Source: Euryarchaeota archaeon UBA59 (GTDB lineage: Archaea > Thermoplasmatota > Poseidoniia > Poseidoniales > Thalassarchaeaceae). From it: a stretch of 8,021 nucleotides of DNA. The notes below the pieces were generated by a model. That model saw nothing but the letters and a program-made list of their open reading frames with translations, searched no databases and had not been told where the DNA came from. The translations under genes and the position numbers were made by a program. The stretch is from assembly GCA_002505495.1 (NCBI GenBank), contig DAVI01000053.1, positions 36,889 to 44,909 of the forward strand, in the 5' to 3' direction. Within the stretch, counting starts at the first letter, position 1, and each line of letters begins with the position of its first letter. Shown piece after piece: positions 1 through 5,705 of the stretch.

Positions 1-254
1 ACCTCCAGCATGGCTGGAATCGGATCCAGACAGGTGACTTCACAGCCCTCGATTCGCTCGGCGAAGGTCCCTGGCCCACAGCCGATTTCGAGGACCGAAC
101 TGCCCTGCGGAATGAGGGCGCGTATTCCCTTACGCCAGCGTTGGTCTTGGCCGAGGGTCGCCCAGCGATTTATTTGGTCGTAGACGGGGATGGTAGCCTC
201 AAGGTTTCGTTGCAACTCGGACCAATCCTCGGTCCCGATTCGCTCGCTGTCCAA
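1..254 (-). CDS. Class I SAM-dependent methyltransferase, N-terminal part (partial)
   Basis: Reading the minus strand from 254 to 1 gives about 84 residues that run off the window edge. The segment V-L-E-I-G-C-G-P-G-T-F (forward about 95-63) is motif I of class I methyltransferases, the glycine-rich SAM-binding loop. C-L-D-P about 12 residues later fits the acidic residue at the end of strand beta-2 that binds the SAM ribose. The preceding Y-D-x-I-N-R-W and Q-R-W-R-K resemble UbiE/menaquinone-type C-methyltransferases, but the substrate cannot be named from this fragment. There is no in-frame ATG. I chose TTG at 254-252 because GGGGAG lies 4 nt upstream of it on that strand. TTG at 347 or 215 are alternatives, and the open frame is closed by a stop at 359-357. 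It is transcribed away from the ATP synthase operon, so a functional link is not implied. The domain is confident; the start is not. Confidence 0.8.
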   Translation of the reverse strand, partial: MDSERIGTEDWSELQRNLEATIPVYDQINRWATLGQDQRWRKGIRALIPQGSSVLEIGCGPGTFAERIEGCEVTCLDPIPAMLE

Positions 255-331
255 CCGGCTCCCCGGGAAGGGCTCATATCGGCCCTCGTTTGAACGCGTC
301 GGAGGGGTTGTGCGGCCCGATTGGTTAGTCT

Positions 332-339
332 CATATACC
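332..339 (+). promoter_or_regulatory. Candidate TATA element of the ATP synthase operon
   Basis: CATATACC is the most TATA-like stretch in the gap between the divergent methyltransferase and ahaH. Archaeal transcription usually begins about 25 bp downstream of the box centre, which would put the start near 361 and leave a leader of about 15 nt holding the Shine-Dalgarno. On the opposite strand the same bases read GGTATATG, so the element could also serve the methyltransferase. I see no convincing purine-rich BRE upstream, so the call rests on position and composition only. Confidence 0.35.
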
Positions 340-354
340 GTATCCAATTCGGCG

Positions 355-372
355 GTTCACCTAAGGGTGAAC
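355..372 (+). promoter_or_regulatory. Perfect inverted repeat overlapping the ahaH ribosome binding site
   Basis: GTTCACC (355-361) and GGTGAAC (366-372) are exact reverse complements separated by TAAG. The right arm contains the AGGGTGA-type Shine-Dalgarno (364-370) of ahaH. In RNA this could form a 7-bp hairpin hiding the ribosome binding site of the first gene. In DNA it could be a dyad operator near the expected transcription start. If transcription starts near 361 the left arm is not in the mRNA, which would favour the operator reading. The symmetry is seen directly; both functions are inferred. Confidence 0.5.
364..370 (+). promoter_or_regulatory. Ribosome binding site deciding the ahaH start
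   Basis: AGGGTGA ends 5 nt before the ATG at 376. The reading frame stays open upstream to an ATG at 190, but that extension adds 62 residues unlike any subunit H and overlaps the divergent methyltransferase. The ribosome binding site therefore fixes the start at 376. Confidence 0.75.
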
Positions 373-375
373 AGC

Positions 376-693
376 ATGGCTAGGGATGAAGTTCTGAAGG
401 CAATCAAGGAGGCCGAAAAGAAGGCCAACGCCAAGTTGGAGAAGGCTCGTTCTGACGCCTCGAACATCACCAGCAAGGCTCGCGGAGAATCGGCTGACAT
501 CGTCGTCGCCGGGGTGCGAGAGGCGGAGGCCGAGGCGCAGACGATGGTCGATGCGGCACGGGACGCTGCCAACAAGGCTGCAGCCACGGTCCGAAGTGAG
601 GGCGACGAGGCTCTAGAAACGATTCGCTCCGAGGGCGAGAAGAACCGTTCATCAGCAGTTGATTCAGTGCTTGACACCTTTCTCGCAGAGTAG
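376..693 (+). CDS. ahaH: A-type ATP synthase subunit H (peripheral stalk)
   Basis: This encodes 105 residues, the usual size for archaeal subunit H. H pairs with subunit E to form the peripheral stalk that holds the catalytic head still against the membrane subunit I. Nearly the whole protein is alanine-, glutamate- and lysine-rich heptad/hendecad sequence (about residues 4-95), with no membrane segment and no enzymatic motif, which fits a long coiled coil. It opens the operon, 40 nt before atpI, the normal archaeal position for H. The start at 376 is chosen for its well-spaced Shine-Dalgarno and for matching family length. Identification rests on composition, length and context, because coiled-coil proteins carry few diagnostic residues. 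In this setting an alternative is unlikely. Confidence 0.9.
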   Translation: MARDEVLKAIKEAEKKANAKLEKARSDASNITSKARGESADIVVAGVREAEAEAQTMVDAARDAANKAAATVRSEGDEALETIRSEGEKNRSSAVDSVLDTFLAE

Positions 694-706
694 ATGTTGA
701 AGCGGT

Positions 707-738
707 TTGATTGATGGGAACGGAGTTGATTGAATGGG
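707..738 (+). repeat. Near-direct repeat before atpI
   Basis: TTGATTGATGGG (707-718) recurs as TTGATTGAATGGG (726-738), with one inserted A. The second copy includes the atpI start codon at 734. GGAG (722-725), the likely Shine-Dalgarno of atpI, lies between the copies, 8 nt before the ATG. The repeat may come from a small local duplication of the translation start region. No function is shown. Confidence 0.5.
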
Positions 739-3322
739 CCGTCTGACCACGCAAGCGATGTCCCGTCTGACAGCTGCTGGCACACTCTCCAAAGTCGACG
801 AAGCGGTATCCGTTCTCGCTGAGATGAAGGCGGTTCACCTGCTCGACTATCCAGGCGACGAGGAGGGCTTCGATCTCGGCAGTCCTACCGAGGAATCCGA
901 GGAGATTGGCCGTGACCTCAACCGCTACCGCAGCGCCTCGTCTCAACTCGAACTGGTCTCTCCGAAGATACTGCTCGAGCCAGAGCCGATTCGCAACAAG
1001 TTGGCCGGAGAACTGCCTTCACTGGTCGAACTGATGCTCGGACACACAGAGCGCATCGACACCATCACTGGAGAACTCTCCAGCATGGAGGAGGAATGTG
1101 CCTCACTGCAGGTTCTACAGCCTCTCGGACTAGACCTAGACCTTCTTTCGGGCTACGAGTCACTCACCGTCTTCGTTGGAACCGTCAAGGATGCCGACCG
1201 AGCCAGTTCCGCCGCTCCAGACGGCATCGCAATCGTCGAGGGCGTGAAGCCCAGCGTGGCTGCTGTATTCTGCGAGAACGACTCAGCCAAACACATCCAA
1301 GCCGAATTGGAGGAGGCCGGATTCGCCCTCACCTCCGTACCGGAGGGCGAGGGTCCAATCGATGCCCGATTGGAGGAACTTAGCGCCCTGCAGGCGGAGT
1401 TGCAGGCGGAGAAGTCAGTTTTGGAGAGGGAATTGAATGGCTGGGCTGATGCAAACGGAGCCACCTTGCTGGGCGGAATCGAGCTTCTCGAGCGAGACAT
1501 GGCCTTGGCGCTTGGCCCCATCAGGGTCGCAGTCAGTGGTCACGCCTTCGTGATTGACGGTTGGATCGAGACATCTCGCTCAGGAGAGGTTAGCGCAGCA
1601 CTCTCTGAGACCTGCCAAGTCATCGACATCGAGCCGTTCAAGATAACACCCGGTGGTGGCGGACATGGCCACCACGGACCCGAACTCCAACTCCCTCCAA
1701 TCAAGTTCGCTGACCGCCACAAGAGCAAGCCGATGGAACTGCTGACCGACCTTATGGGCAGGCCCCGCTACGGAAAGGTCGACCCAACCCTGTTCATGTT
1801 CTTCACCTACCCACTCTTCTTCGGACTCATTCTCGGCGACATCGTTTACGGTGCAGCCACCATGGGATTCGCCTACTTCCTCTACAAGAAGATTGGACAC
1901 ACCGAGACCGGCATGCTCGCCTCCAAGTTCATCGCCTACATCGGCTTCGCCACTGTGGTCTTCGGCTACATCTTCGGCGAGTTCGCCGGCTACGAGATAT
2001 TGCCACACGGCTCCTGTGCTGATTCCCTAGGAGCGAAGGTCGCTGGTGCATTCTCTGCCCACGCCTGTCACGATGTGCACGGGATTTGGAGTTGGGAGGC
2101 TTCACACGCACCGGGCTGGGCGACCTTCTTCGCCAATTTCTACCCTAATGCAGGTGCGATCCACTGGTCGACCGCCGAGCTGACGATCTTCTCCTTCGCA
2201 GGAGTGGCGCACGGCCTACCCTTCGGCGTTGAACTCGCCTTCCCCTTCCACAGGGTGGTACCCATCAGCGCTGGTGGCAACCTCGAGAATCTGATTCTAC
2301 TGACCATCTACATGGGTGTCGTGCATGTCCTGCTCGGACTTGTCATCGGCTTCCGTGACATCTGGTTGCACGGAGACGCCCATGGCAACACCGGTCCGAT
2401 TGTGGCGCTGTTCGACCGCGGCTCTTGGATCATCATCCTGGTGGGTGGATTCATGTTCGGCTATGGCTTCCTGACGCTGGGTGGTGGGCATACGGATGCA
2501 GGTTACATCGCCTTCCTCACAAGCATGCAGAACACCGGTGGAGCCCTCGCTCTGGTCGGTATGCTGATGCTCATCTACGCGAGTTGGAAGTATCATGGAC
2601 TGCCATTCGTCATCGGTCTTCTTCTAGGGCCAATCGAGGCGATTGGCATGATGCCGACCGTCATCTCCTATGTGCGATTGTTCGCTGTGGGCATGGCAGG
2701 AGTGAAGATTGCCGAGACCGGTAACAACATGCTCTACGGCAACAGCCCTGACCCTGCTCACCATGTCGAAGGCGCTGGAATGCTTGACGCGGTGGCTGGC
2801 TTGGGAGATGCTGGCGTTGCCGGGCTGCTGCTGTTCTTGGCGGTCACACCGGTGCTGGCAGCGATTGCAATCAAGTTGTTCTCCAAGCGTCTGCCTGCAA
2901 AAGCTCGCCGGTTCGGCTTGCTGCATGGGATGACTGTGAGCGGTGTAATCGGAATGGCCCTACTCGATGTCGATGCGGTGACAGTCCTCACTGTGCTATC
3001 TCCATTCGTAATCGTGCCTGCGTTGGCATTCGTGCTCGCTTCCCTCGACAGGGTAGACATCTCTAGGGTAACTCAGACCAGACTCGCTGAACTCGCCTCT
3101 TGGTTGGTCGGCCTCATCCTGGTCGGAGGCGTCTACATGGTGGTTACATTGGCCCTCGCATGGATTGGCCTGCAGTTCTTCGCTTGGGGCCTTGGTCTGG
3201 CAAGTCCCAACATCCACACTGCTCGACTGCATCTAGTCGAGTGGATGAAACAATTCTATGAGGCGGTGGGAGAGGCGTTCGAGCCTTTCGGATTCACCGC
3301 CCGAGCCGTGGAGGTCGAGTGA
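734..3322 (+). CDS. atpI: A-type ATP synthase subunit I (membrane stator, a-like)
   Basis: This encodes 862 residues, clearly longer than the roughly 620-720 usual in archaea. Subunit I provides the ion half-channels beside the K ring and anchors the peripheral stalks. Residues 1 to about 345 are the soluble cytoplasmic domain (M-S-R-L-T near the start, V-H-L-L-D-Y around residue 35). The membrane domain starts at about 350 (V-D-P-T-L-F) and carries G-D-I-V-Y-G at 368-373. Segments at about 353-383, 397-418 and 518-540 look membrane-spanning, with more beyond. S-Y-V-R-L-F places the first functional arginine at R648. T-A-R-L-H-L-V-E-W places the second at R831, followed by F-E-P-F-G-F near the C-terminus. 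These match yeast Vph1 R735 and R799. Oddities: 183 residues separate the arginines, against 64 in Vph1, with probable extra helices near 728-744 and 749-771. A long loop at about 420-515 holds C428 and C445. A Gly/His run lies at 307-315. Start at 734 follows GGAG at 8 nt; M9 (758) is a weaker option. Confidence 0.96.
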   Translation: MGRLTTQAMSRLTAAGTLSKVDEAVSVLAEMKAVHLLDYPGDEEGFDLGSPTEESEEIGRDLNRYRSASSQLELVSPKILLEPEPIRNKLAGELPSLVELMLGHTERIDTITGELSSMEEECASLQVLQPLGLDLDLLSGYESLTVFVGTVKDADRASSAAPDGIAIVEGVKPSVAAVFCENDSAKHIQAELEEAGFALTSVPEGEGPIDARLEELSALQAELQAEKSVLERELNGWADANGATLLGGIELLERDMALALGPIRVAVSGHAFVIDGWIETSRSGEVSAALSETCQVIDIEPFKITPGGGGHGHHGPELQLPPIKFADRHKSKPMELLTDLMGRPRYGKVDPTLFMFFTYPLFFGLILGDIVYGAATMGFAYFLYKKIGHTETGMLASKFIAYIGFATVVFGYIFGEFAGYEILPHGSCADSLGAKVAGAFSAHACHDVHGIWSWEASHAPGWATFFANFYPNAGAIHWSTAELTIFSFAGVAHGLPFGVELAFPFHRVVPISAGGNLENLILLTIYMGVVHVLLGLVIGFRDIWLHGDAHGNTGPIVALFDRGSWIIILVGGFMFGYGFLTLGGGHTDAGYIAFLTSMQNTGGALALVGMLMLIYASWKYHGLPFVIGLLLGPIEAIGMMPTVISYVRLFAVGMAGVKIAETGNNMLYGNSPDPAHHVEGAGMLDAVAGLGDAGVAGLLLFLAVTPVLAAIAIKLFSKRLPAKARRFGLLHGMTVSGVIGMALLDVDAVTVLTVLSPFVIVPALAFVLASLDRVDISRVTQTRLAELASWLVGLILVGGVYMVVTLALAWIGLQFFAWGLGLASPNIHTARLHLVEWMKQFYEAVGEAFEPFGFTARAVEVE

Positions 3323-3374
3323 TCATATCAGATTCCAGTGCAATGCATTAGGGAAAAAATGGAGGAATGAAGAA
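3323..3374 (+). promoter_or_regulatory. AT-rich atpK leader with strong ribosome binding site
   Basis: This 52-nt gap is the longest in the operon. It includes CATATCA (about 3324-3330), a run of six A residues (3354-3359) and a strong GGAGGA Shine-Dalgarno (3361-3366), 8 nt before the ATG at 3375. The K ring needs many copies per complex, so an A-rich, unstructured leader could raise translation, as known for the c-subunit gene of E. coli. CATATCA is also about 25 bp upstream of 3351 and could be an internal TATA element. The composition is seen; the enhancer and promoter roles are inferred. Confidence 0.4.
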
Positions 3375-3683
3375 ATGAAAGAAATGAAGTTGAAGTTGGG
3401 AATGCGACTGGCAGCCGTGCTGAGCAGTATCGCTCTGCTCGCTGGCTTTGCAAGTGCCCAGGACGGCTCTGAGCAAGGTGTCTACGGAAGCATGAGCAAG
3501 TTGGGTGCGGGAATCGCACTCGGTGGTTGTGGTATCGGAACCGGTCTAGGTCAAGGCCAGATTGGAGCAGCAGCAGTCGGTTGGGTCGCTGAAGACGGCT
3601 CGAAGTTGGGGCTTGCCCTGATGTTCACCGTGCTGCCCGAGACCATCTTGATGTTCGGATTCATCGCGATGTTCCTATTGTGA
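3375..3683 (+). CDS. atpK: A-type ATP synthase subunit K (proteolipid ring, c-like)
   Basis: This encodes 102 residues. K forms the rotating membrane ring, and each hairpin carries one ion per turn. The N-terminus is signal-peptide-like: basic residues to R11, a hydrophobic core at about 12-25, then A-S-A-Q at 26-29, a plausible signal peptidase I site. The two core helices follow. Helix 1 (about 41-72) is glycine-rich and contains G-L-G-Q-G with Q60. Helix 2 (about 77-102) contains L-P-E-T with E89, the conserved ion-binding carboxylate. V-A-E-D at 71-74 is the typical polar loop. Only one hairpin is present, so this is the short proteolipid form and not a duplicated one. The frame is open upstream, but GGAGGA at 3361-3366 selects ATG 3375; ATGs at 3384 and 3402 are alternatives and would shorten the leader. 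It lies between atpI and atpE, as usual. Confidence in identity is very high. Presequence cleavage is inferred. Confidence 0.95.
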   Translation: MKEMKLKLGMRLAAVLSSIALLAGFASAQDGSEQGVYGSMSKLGAGIALGGCGIGTGLGQGQIGAAAVGWVAEDGSKLGLALMFTVLPETILMFGFIAMFLL

Positions 3684-3709
3684 GCATCCGTTGGAGATGA
3701 TTGAACATA

Positions 3710-3715
3710 GGAGGA
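3710..3715 (+). promoter_or_regulatory. Ribosome binding site deciding the atpE start
   Basis: GGAGGA ends 9 nt before the ATG at 3725. The frame is open from a TTG at 3701, but that start would place the Shine-Dalgarno inside the coding sequence and has no good site of its own, so 3725 is preferred. Confidence 0.75.
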
Positions 3716-3724
3716 CGAACCGAT

Positions 3725-4291
3725 ATGACATTGGAAGCGCTAGCAAGTGAAATTGCCACCGCGGCTAAGAAGGAGGCGAAAGCCATCACCGACACCGCCA
3801 AGGCGGAAGCCAAGACCATTGTCGGCGAAGCCAAGGATGAGGTCAAGTCGCTACGAGGCGATCTCATTGCCAAGGCTGAGCGAGAGTGTGCACAAATCGA
3901 GACCGAGACCGTCGCTTCGGCCAGACAGGCAAATCAGAAGTCGATACTCATCGCCCGTAGAGAGGAACTGGATTCTACCAAGGAATCCGTTCGAGAACTG
4001 GTCGCTTCAGCCAAGTTGAAGGGGCGCTCAGCCCTGCTGAAGTCACTGCTCAAAGAGGCGAAAGGCGAGGCAGATGAAGGCATGGCCCTGCGGCCAGTCG
4101 GCATAGACCGCCCGGCACTGGAGAAGGCCGGGAGTGGCTTCGACATCGGCGAAGACATCGATGGACTCGGTGGCTTCGTGTTGGAGGCTGCGGACGCTTC
4201 AATAGTCTTGGACTACCGATTCGACAGCCGCTTGGAGAGTTCGTGGGTCGCGGCTCTTCCAGTGGTGACTACAGAACTATTTGGAGAATAG
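3725..4291 (+). CDS. atpE: A-type ATP synthase subunit E (peripheral stalk)
   Basis: This encodes 188 residues, normal for archaeal subunit E. E pairs with H to build the peripheral stalk and contacts the top of the head through its C-terminal domain. Residues 1 to about 95 are charged and alanine-rich with no proline, reading as one long coiled-coil helix. From about 100 onward the sequence is compact alpha/beta. G-G-F-V-L-E followed by V-L-D-Y-R-F-D-S-R-L-E and a final L-F-G-E match the conserved C-terminal pattern of the E family, which is the strongest evidence. It follows atpK by 41 nt and precedes atpC by 18 nt. The first part resembles subunit H in composition, as expected for two coiled-coil partners. 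In bacteria the symbol atpE means the c subunit; here it follows archaeal naming. Confidence 0.93.
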   Translation: MTLEALASEIATAAKKEAKAITDTAKAEAKTIVGEAKDEVKSLRGDLIAKAERECAQIETETVASARQANQKSILIARREELDSTKESVRELVASAKLKGRSALLKSLLKEAKGEADEGMALRPVGIDRPALEKAGSGFDIGEDIDGLGGFVLEAADASIVLDYRFDSRLESSWVAALPVVTTELFGE

Positions 4292-4297
4292 AGAGAA

Positions 4298-4304
4298 GAG
4301 GTGA
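4298..4304 (+). promoter_or_regulatory. Ribosome binding site deciding the atpC start
   Basis: GAGGTGA sits 5 nt upstream of GTG 4310. An in-frame GTG at 4301 overlaps this element and has only a weak GAGAAGAG upstream. The same motif-to-start spacing is seen at ahaH, which supports 4310. Confidence 0.65.
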
Positions 4305-4309
4305 GAATC

Positions 4310-5368
4310 GTGGCGACAGTAACAACTGGACAGTCCAATTGGGCAAACGCATCTGCCCGTGGAAAGGCTCGGAAAGCCGGGCTGATAGACTCCACCCGCC
4401 TGCGCCAGTTGCTGCAACAGTCACCCGATTCCATCGCCAGCAGCATCGCCGAGTTCGGCTACCAAGCCGAACTCAACCGGTATGCCGACAAGTTGAGCGG
4501 TGTCGACCTGGTCGAAACCGCTCTCAACCACAACATGGACCGGGACCTCGCCCAAGTGCTTGGCTTCTGCCAAGGACAACTGAAGAATCTGGTCTCCATC
4601 TATGTTGAGAGGTTCACCTATCAGAAGGTGAAGACCGCCCTCAGGGCGATTCGCAGTGGCGTCTCCCTCGAGGAGGTGGCCAGTCAGGTCTTGCCTGAGC
4701 AGAACGAGATGAATGCTCCTTGGTTGGAGTTGGTCAGCACCTGTGACACCCTGCAGGATGCCGCTTCGGCGCTTGAGGGAACACAGTTCGGACGGGCTCT
4801 TTCGGAGCTCGACGCCAGTGATGACCTAATGGCGTACGAGGACGCCCTCGACAGACACTACTATGCCTCCTCGACCAAGAAGTTGCGAGAGGGTACGACC
4901 CGTCACCCGATGCTGCTTCGTTACTTCCGCACGGAGATAGACCACCGCAATGTGATCAACCTGTTCCGTGCCCTAAGACAGGGTATGTCTGCCGAGCAGC
5001 GCAACGAACTGATGCTGAATGGTGGCAAGTCAATCACCTCGACCTTCCTGCGACAGGCGGCCGAGGCTGATAGCGAGGAGGCGCTGCTGGAGATTCTCAG
5101 GCGGGCCCCCGGATTCGATGACACCGGCTTCGACGAGGCTCTCATCGCCTCCAAGGAAAAGGGAACGCTTGACCCAATCGTCAACATTCTCAGCAGCCAG
5201 CGGTTGAATCTGCTGAGTCGCATGAATATGCTGAATCCGCTTTCCGCATTCCCACTAATCTACTACATTGAGAGCAAGGTGCTCGAGGTGCAGAATCTAC
5301 GCCTGTTGGTGCGTGGTAAGGCGGCGGGCCTTTCCGACGAAATCATCGAGGCGCATCTGGGACTATGA
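4310..5368 (+). CDS. atpC: A-type ATP synthase subunit C (rotor-to-ring coupling)
   Basis: This encodes 352 residues from GTG 4310, the normal length for the C/AC39 (V-type d) family. C is a funnel-shaped, all-helical protein that sits on the cytoplasmic face of the K ring and receives the central stalk. The N-terminal pattern S-N-W-A-N followed by A-R-G-K-A-R-K-A-G-L matches the family's usual Y-A-Y-x-x-A-R-x-R-A-x-x-S-x-L start. The repeated helical lobes are visible as L-R-Q-L-L, L-V-S-I-Y-V-E-R-F-T-Y-Q-K-V-K-T-A-L-R and F-R-T-E-I-D-H-R-N-V-I-N-L-F-R-A-L-R. The C-terminal segment I-Y-Y-I-E-S-K-V-L-E-V-Q-N-L-R-L-L-V-R-G is the hallmark E-x-x-N-L-R region of the family. No membrane segment is seen. 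It is 13 nt upstream of atpF. GTG 4301 would add three residues (M-R-I) and cannot be excluded. Confidence 0.94.
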   Translation: MATVTTGQSNWANASARGKARKAGLIDSTRLRQLLQQSPDSIASSIAEFGYQAELNRYADKLSGVDLVETALNHNMDRDLAQVLGFCQGQLKNLVSIYVERFTYQKVKTALRAIRSGVSLEEVASQVLPEQNEMNAPWLELVSTCDTLQDAASALEGTQFGRALSELDASDDLMAYEDALDRHYYASSTKKLREGTTRHPMLLRYFRTEIDHRNVINLFRALRQGMSAEQRNELMLNGGKSITSTFLRQAAEADSEEALLEILRRAPGFDDTGFDEALIASKEKGTLDPIVNILSSQRLNLLSRMNMLNPLSAFPLIYYIESKVLEVQNLRLLVRGKAAGLSDEIIEAHLGL

Positions 5369-5381
5369 GGGGGAATTTGGA

Positions 5382-5681
5382 ATGGAGATAGCAGTTGTAG
5401 GCACTCCCGAGTTCACCCTCGGTTTCCAACTCGCGGGAATCACCCGCATACTGAACCCGCCAAACGAGGAGGATATGCAGAATGACTTGCGTCAACTGCT
5501 CAACGACAAGGAGGTCGGAATCGTCGTAATCGATTCGGAAGATCTCCTCAAACTGCCCGACAGGCTTCGCATCCAACTGTCGGACAGCATCTCGCCGACA
5601 TTCCTGGGTATCGGAACCACCGAAGACACAACGCTTCGGGAGTCGATTCGCAAGGCGATTGGCGTGGATCTATGGAAGTGA
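5382..5681 (+). CDS. atpF: A-type ATP synthase subunit F (central stalk)
   Basis: This encodes 99 residues, normal for subunit F. F is a small Rossmann-like protein in the central stalk, bound to subunit D, where it affects rotation and ATPase activity. The N-terminus M-E-I-A-V-V-G-T-P-E-F-T-L-G-F is the typical first strand, turn and helix. V-G-I-V-V-I-D-S-E-D is the next core strand, and the C-terminal helix ends in R-K-A-I-G-V-D-L-W-K, a familiar family ending. The start is ATG 5382, with GAGGGGG at 5367-5373 overlapping the atpC stop and 8 nt of spacing. The frame is open further upstream only through the out-of-frame end of atpC. Its place between atpC and atpA is the standard order. Confidence 0.95.
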   Translation: MEIAVVGTPEFTLGFQLAGITRILNPPNEEDMQNDLRQLLNDKEVGIVVIDSEDLLKLPDRLRIQLSDSISPTFLGIGTTEDTTLRESIRKAIGVDLWK

Positions 5682-5705
5682 ACAAGAGAGAAAGGAAGTG
5701 AAGAA

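Noticed and set aside
190..375. 62-residue N-terminal extension of subunit H from the ATG at 190
   Set aside because: It overlaps the divergent methyltransferase and promoter region, is unlike any H subunit, and the ribosome binding site at 364-370 points to 376.
694..746. Two tiny linked open frames between ahaH and atpI (694-714 and 714-746, joined by TGATG)
   Set aside because: Products of 6 and 10 residues without clear ribosome binding sites; easily arise by chance in an ATG- and TGA-rich gap. Translation coupling is possible but unsupported.
467..946. Minus-strand open frame opposite ahaH and atpI
   Set aside because: It spans two real genes on the other strand, is low-complexity in Arg/Pro/Ala and has no family signature.
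3343..3370. Mini-ORFs ATG-CAT-TAG and ATG-GAG-GAA-TGA in the atpK leader
   Set aside because: Two and three codons long; the second simply reads through the Shine-Dalgarno of atpK. No sign of a regulatory leader peptide.
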